From NCBI RefSeq assembly GCF_026626335.1, contig NZ_JAPNTZ010000001.1, forward strand, positions 992,001-1,056,000: 64,000 bases of DNA, in the 5' to 3' direction. Made by a program: the position numbers and the translations under genes. Within the stretch, counting starts at the first letter, position 1. The number at the start of each line of letters is the position of its first letter. Below are positions 61,799 to 64,000 of the stretch, piece by piece. Origin of the DNA: Paractinoplanes pyxinae (GTDB lineage Bacteria; Actinomycetota; Actinomycetes; Mycobacteriales; Micromonosporaceae). A model generated the notes under the pieces. The model saw only the letters and a program-made list of their open reading frames with translations, was not told where the DNA came from and searched no databases.

Positions 61799-62964
61799 CG
61801 TCTCGTCGCCACCTGCTGACCGGGGCCGCCGCGGCCGGTCTCGGCGCGGCGGCCGGCGGAGGCCTGGTCGCCGCCGCCCGCTCGGACACCCCCACCTCGG
61901 TCGCCGCAGTCGAGTCGCTGACCACCGGCACGTCCACGGTCCCGTTCTACGGCCCCCGCCAGGCCGGGGTGGCCGAGGACCCGCCCGCGCACGCCGCTTT
62001 CGTGGCGTTCACGCTGCCCGCCGGCACCGACCGGCGGGCACTCGGCCGGATGATGCGGCTGCTCTCCGACGACGCCGGGCGCCTGACCCAGGGCGTACCG
62101 GCGCTGGGGGACACCGACGCCACGCTCGCCCCGCTCCCGTCCCGCCTCACGGTGACCTTCGGATTCGGCACCGGCCTCTACCGCGCCGCCGGCCTCGAGT
62201 CACCCGTGGCCGACCTGCCCAAGTTCAAGATCGACCGCCTGGAGCAACGCTGGTCCGGCGGCGACCTGCTTCTGCAGATCTGCGCCGACGACCCGCTCAC
62301 GGTCGCCCACACCCAGCGCATGCTCATCAAGGACGCCCGCCCGTTCGCCGCCGTCCGCTGGGTGCAGCAGGGCTTTCGCCGCAGCCCGGGCGTGCAGGCC
62401 CCCGAGCACACCCAGCGCAACGTCATGGGCCAGCTCGACGGAACCGCCAACCCGCGCGGCGCCGAGATCGACCCGGCCGTGTGGAACGACGACGGCTCGA
62501 CAACCTTGGTCGTACGGCGAATGCGCGCCGAAATCGAGAAGTGGGACATCCTTTCCGTGGCCGACAAAGAAAACGCCGTCGGCCGCCGCCTCGACTCCGG
62601 CGCACCCTTGAGCGGCACCCAGGAACACGACGAGCCCGACTTCACCAAGCTCGACGCCAGCGGCCTCCCGGCGATGCCCGACTTCTCTCACGTGACCCGA
62701 GCCCGCGTCACCGACCCCAGCCTGAAGTTGCTCCGCCGCCCCTACAACTACGACGGCGTACCAAACGCGGCCGGCCAGCCCGACTCGGGCCTCATCTTCG
62801 CCTCGTACCAGAAGGACGTCGCCCGCCAGTTCATCCCCATCCAGCAACGCCTGGCCGACAAGGACGTCCTCAACGAATGGATCACCCCCATCGGCTCGGC
62901 CGTCTTCGCCATCCCACCCGGCTGCACCGACGCAGGCTGGATCGGCGACCAGGTCCTGGGATGA
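61795..62964 (+). CDS. Tat-exported DyP-type peroxidase (DtpA/EfeB-like)
   Basis: Encodes 389 residues from a GTG coupled to the PCuAC stop. The N-terminus has an SRRHLL twin-arginine signal with an Ala/Gly hydrophobic stretch. DyP haem features: GQLDG (212-216, catalytic D215), the proximal His H299 in 'DFSHVTRAR', and the distal Arg in 'LLRRPYNYDG'. Export through Tat would place it with copper proteins outside the membrane. The Streptomyces homologue DtpA acts with the ECuC/Sco copper chaperones in maturation of a copper oxidase; this operon lacks an Sco gene within the window. Confidence 0.92.
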   Translation: MTSRRHLLTGAAAAGLGAAAGGGLVAAARSDTPTSVAAVESLTTGTSTVPFYGPRQAGVAEDPPAHAAFVAFTLPAGTDRRALGRMMRLLSDDAGRLTQGVPALGDTDATLAPLPSRLTVTFGFGTGLYRAAGLESPVADLPKFKIDRLEQRWSGGDLLLQICADDPLTVAHTQRMLIKDARPFAAVRWVQQGFRRSPGVQAPEHTQRNVMGQLDGTANPRGAEIDPAVWNDDGSTTLVVRRMRAEIEKWDILSVADKENAVGRRLDSGAPLSGTQEHDEPDFTKLDASGLPAMPDFSHVTRARVTDPSLKLLRRPYNYDGVPNAAGQPDSGLIFASYQKDVARQFIPIQQRLADKDVLNEWITPIGSAVFAIPPGCTDAGWIGDQVLG

Positions 62965-63545
62965 GGCTCGTCTCGCCGCTTGCGCGCGGTGCCCGCCTGC
63001 GGCCTCTGTCATCGGGACCGGCGGCGCCTCCCCATGCGGCCGGAGTGCGCCGCTTTCTCGTGGCAGCAGTCGCTTTCGTCGCGGTGCTGGCCGTCGCCTC
63101 GCCCGCCTGGGCTCATGCTCAACTGGTGGCGGCCACGCCATCCCAGGACGCCACCCTGACCGCGTCTCCCGCGACCGTGGAACTCACCTTCAGCGAAGAC
63201 CTGAATCCCGAGTTCGTAACGGTGGCGCTCAGCAACGCGACCCGCCAACGCCTGCCCACGTCCACGCCGTCGGTGGCCGGGCCGACCGCGACGGTCACGC
63301 CCGGCGGCCCGCTTGTCGACGGCGTCTACACGGTCGCCTACCGCGTCGTATCGGCCGACGGTCATACAGTCCAAGGCTCGTACGATTTCACCGTGGGCAC
63401 CCCGGCCCAGCCTGTCGCAGCGGCGCGGGCGAGCACCCCCAGTGGCCTCCCGTGGTTCGTTCTCGCCGGCCTCGGTGTGCTCGGGCTGGCGCTGGCCGGG
63501 GCCGCCGCCTACTTCTACGCCTTCGGCCGCCGGAAGCGCCCCTGA
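62961..63545 (+). CDS. copC: CopC domain copper-binding membrane-anchored protein
   Basis: Encodes 194 residues from an ATG overlapping the DyP stop. The N-terminal 30 residues are Arg/Pro-rich and probably extra; a GTG at 63045 (VRRFLVAAV) gives a more usual signal peptide ending AWA-HAQL. The mature protein starts at H52, one copper ligand, and later 'VSADGHTVQGSYDFTV' gives the second site. A C-terminal helix ('LGLALAGAAAYFYAF') anchors it. CopC domains hand Cu(II) to CopD. Confidence 0.9.
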   Translation: MRLVSPLARGARLRPLSSGPAAPPHAAGVRRFLVAAVAFVAVLAVASPAWAHAQLVAATPSQDATLTASPATVELTFSEDLNPEFVTVALSNATRQRLPTSTPSVAGPTATVTPGGPLVDGVYTVAYRVVSADGHTVQGSYDFTVGTPAQPVAAARASTPSGLPWFVLAGLGVLGLALAGAAAYFYAFGRRKRP

Positions 63546-63622
63546 CAGCCGCGGTGTGGCTCGATGCTCGGCGTTGCCGGCGAAACGCGTTGGCGGCGCG
63601 TTGTCCCCCGTAATGTGGCAGC

Positions 63623-64000
63623 GTGTTCGCGCTTGAGATGGGTTCCGGCACCCCGGTCGTGCTCCTGCACGGGTTCGGTCTCGACCATCGCAGCCTGCTC
63701 CCGCTGGATCCGATCTTCGAGCACTGGCGCCGCATTTACCTGGACATGCCCGGCGCGACCGCCACACCGGCGGGCGCGATCGCCAGCTCGCAAGAGGTGG
63801 CCGACGCGGTGGTGGCCGAGATCGTGGCCCATGTCGGCAAGGAGCCGTTCGCGGTTCTGGGCAGCTCGTTCGGCGGGATGATCGCTCGCTATGTGGCTCA
63901 CGAGCTTCGTCCTCAGGTCCTTGGCCTGGCCACCCTGGCCGGCGTTTTTGTTGTCCCGCGGGCCGACCGAGCCGTGCCGCCCCGAACAGTCCTCAAGCAC
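63623..64000 (+). CDS. Alpha/beta hydrolase (truncated by window end)
   Basis: Open frame from a GTG at 63623 to the end of the window: 126 codons and no stop. 'VVLLHGFGLDHRSLLPL' oxyanion loop and nucleophile motif 'AVLGSSFGGMIARYVAHEL' (G-S-S-F-G) mark an alpha/beta-fold hydrolase. The Asp and His of the triad would follow beyond the edge. Substrate unknown. Confidence 0.8.
   Translation, partial: MFALEMGSGTPVVLLHGFGLDHRSLLPLDPIFEHWRRIYLDMPGATATPAGAIASSQEVADAVVAEIVAHVGKEPFAVLGSSFGGMIARYVAHELRPQVLGLATLAGVFVVPRADRAVPPRTVLKH

Overview
The window is high-GC actinobacterial chromosome, most likely from a Micromonosporaceae (Actinoplanes-like) genome. This rests on the GC bias, frequent GTG starts, many 4-base ATGA/GTGA overlaps, LAL- and SARP-type regulators, an F420-type PPOX protein, a PIM-type acyltransferase and a furA-katG pair. 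No rRNA, tRNA, CRISPR array, insertion sequence or prophage gene was seen. Two genes run off the ends: a fused ABC permease on the left and an alpha/beta hydrolase on the right.

Region 1 (1-14.6 kb) is a catabolic cluster. It holds an IclR regulator with a binding-protein/fused-permease ABC importer, a short-chain dehydrogenase, a carboxymuconolactone decarboxylase (CMD)-like protein coupled to a ThDP enzyme, a GntR regulator, an HpcH/HpaI aldolase with a bicupin and a Baeyer-Villiger monooxygenase, and an operon of amidohydrolase, second CMD-like protein and metallo-beta-lactamase-fold hydrolase. Four divergently arranged transcription units carry variants of one operator-like sequence (GTCATACAATC), so I read them as one regulon. 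The substrate is not identifiable; the enzyme set fits uptake, oxidation of a cyclic or branched ketone, ester or lactone hydrolysis and aldol cleavage. Two unrelated small lipoprotein genes are inserted at 10.9-12.1 kb.

Region 2 (14.6-20.7 kb) is a sugar-acid operon: GntR regulator, ManD-type mannonate dehydratase, MHS-type transporter, an MDR dehydrogenase lacking its structural zinc cysteines, a KDG kinase-like PfkB protein and a KDPG aldolase. Together they convert a hexonate through KDG and KDPG to pyruvate and glyceraldehyde 3-phosphate.

Region 3 (20.7-30.2 kb) is miscellaneous: STAS protein, TetR/efflux pair with twin operators, arrays of a 36-bp tandem repeat (23.5-24.0 kb), GNAT and HAD genes, DUF808 membrane protein with a low-complexity tail, DUF488, and a MarR regulator with twin operators opposite a monooxygenase-like protein and a quinone oxidoreductase.

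Region 4 (30.2-46 kb) has SARP-like and LAL regulators, an amidase, a helical-repeat protein, DJ-1/PfpI and hydrolase genes, an FMN-dependent 2-hydroxy-acid oxidase, a large HEADWE-motif membrane protein, a GGDEF-EAL protein whose catalytic motifs are both degenerate, an oxidoreductase with an apparent internal deletion and a renalase-like flavoprotein.

Region 5 (46-55 kb) has a D-lactate/glycolate-type FAD and Fe-S dehydrogenase divergent from a GntR gene across only 16 bp, an acyltransferase, a fused glycosyltransferase/CDP-glycerol polymerase, a flavin monooxygenase and a chloroperoxidase-like hydrolase. Region 6 (55-64 kb) has furA-katG and a copper-handling operon (CopD-CtaG fusion, PCuAC, Tat-exported DyP peroxidase, CopC).
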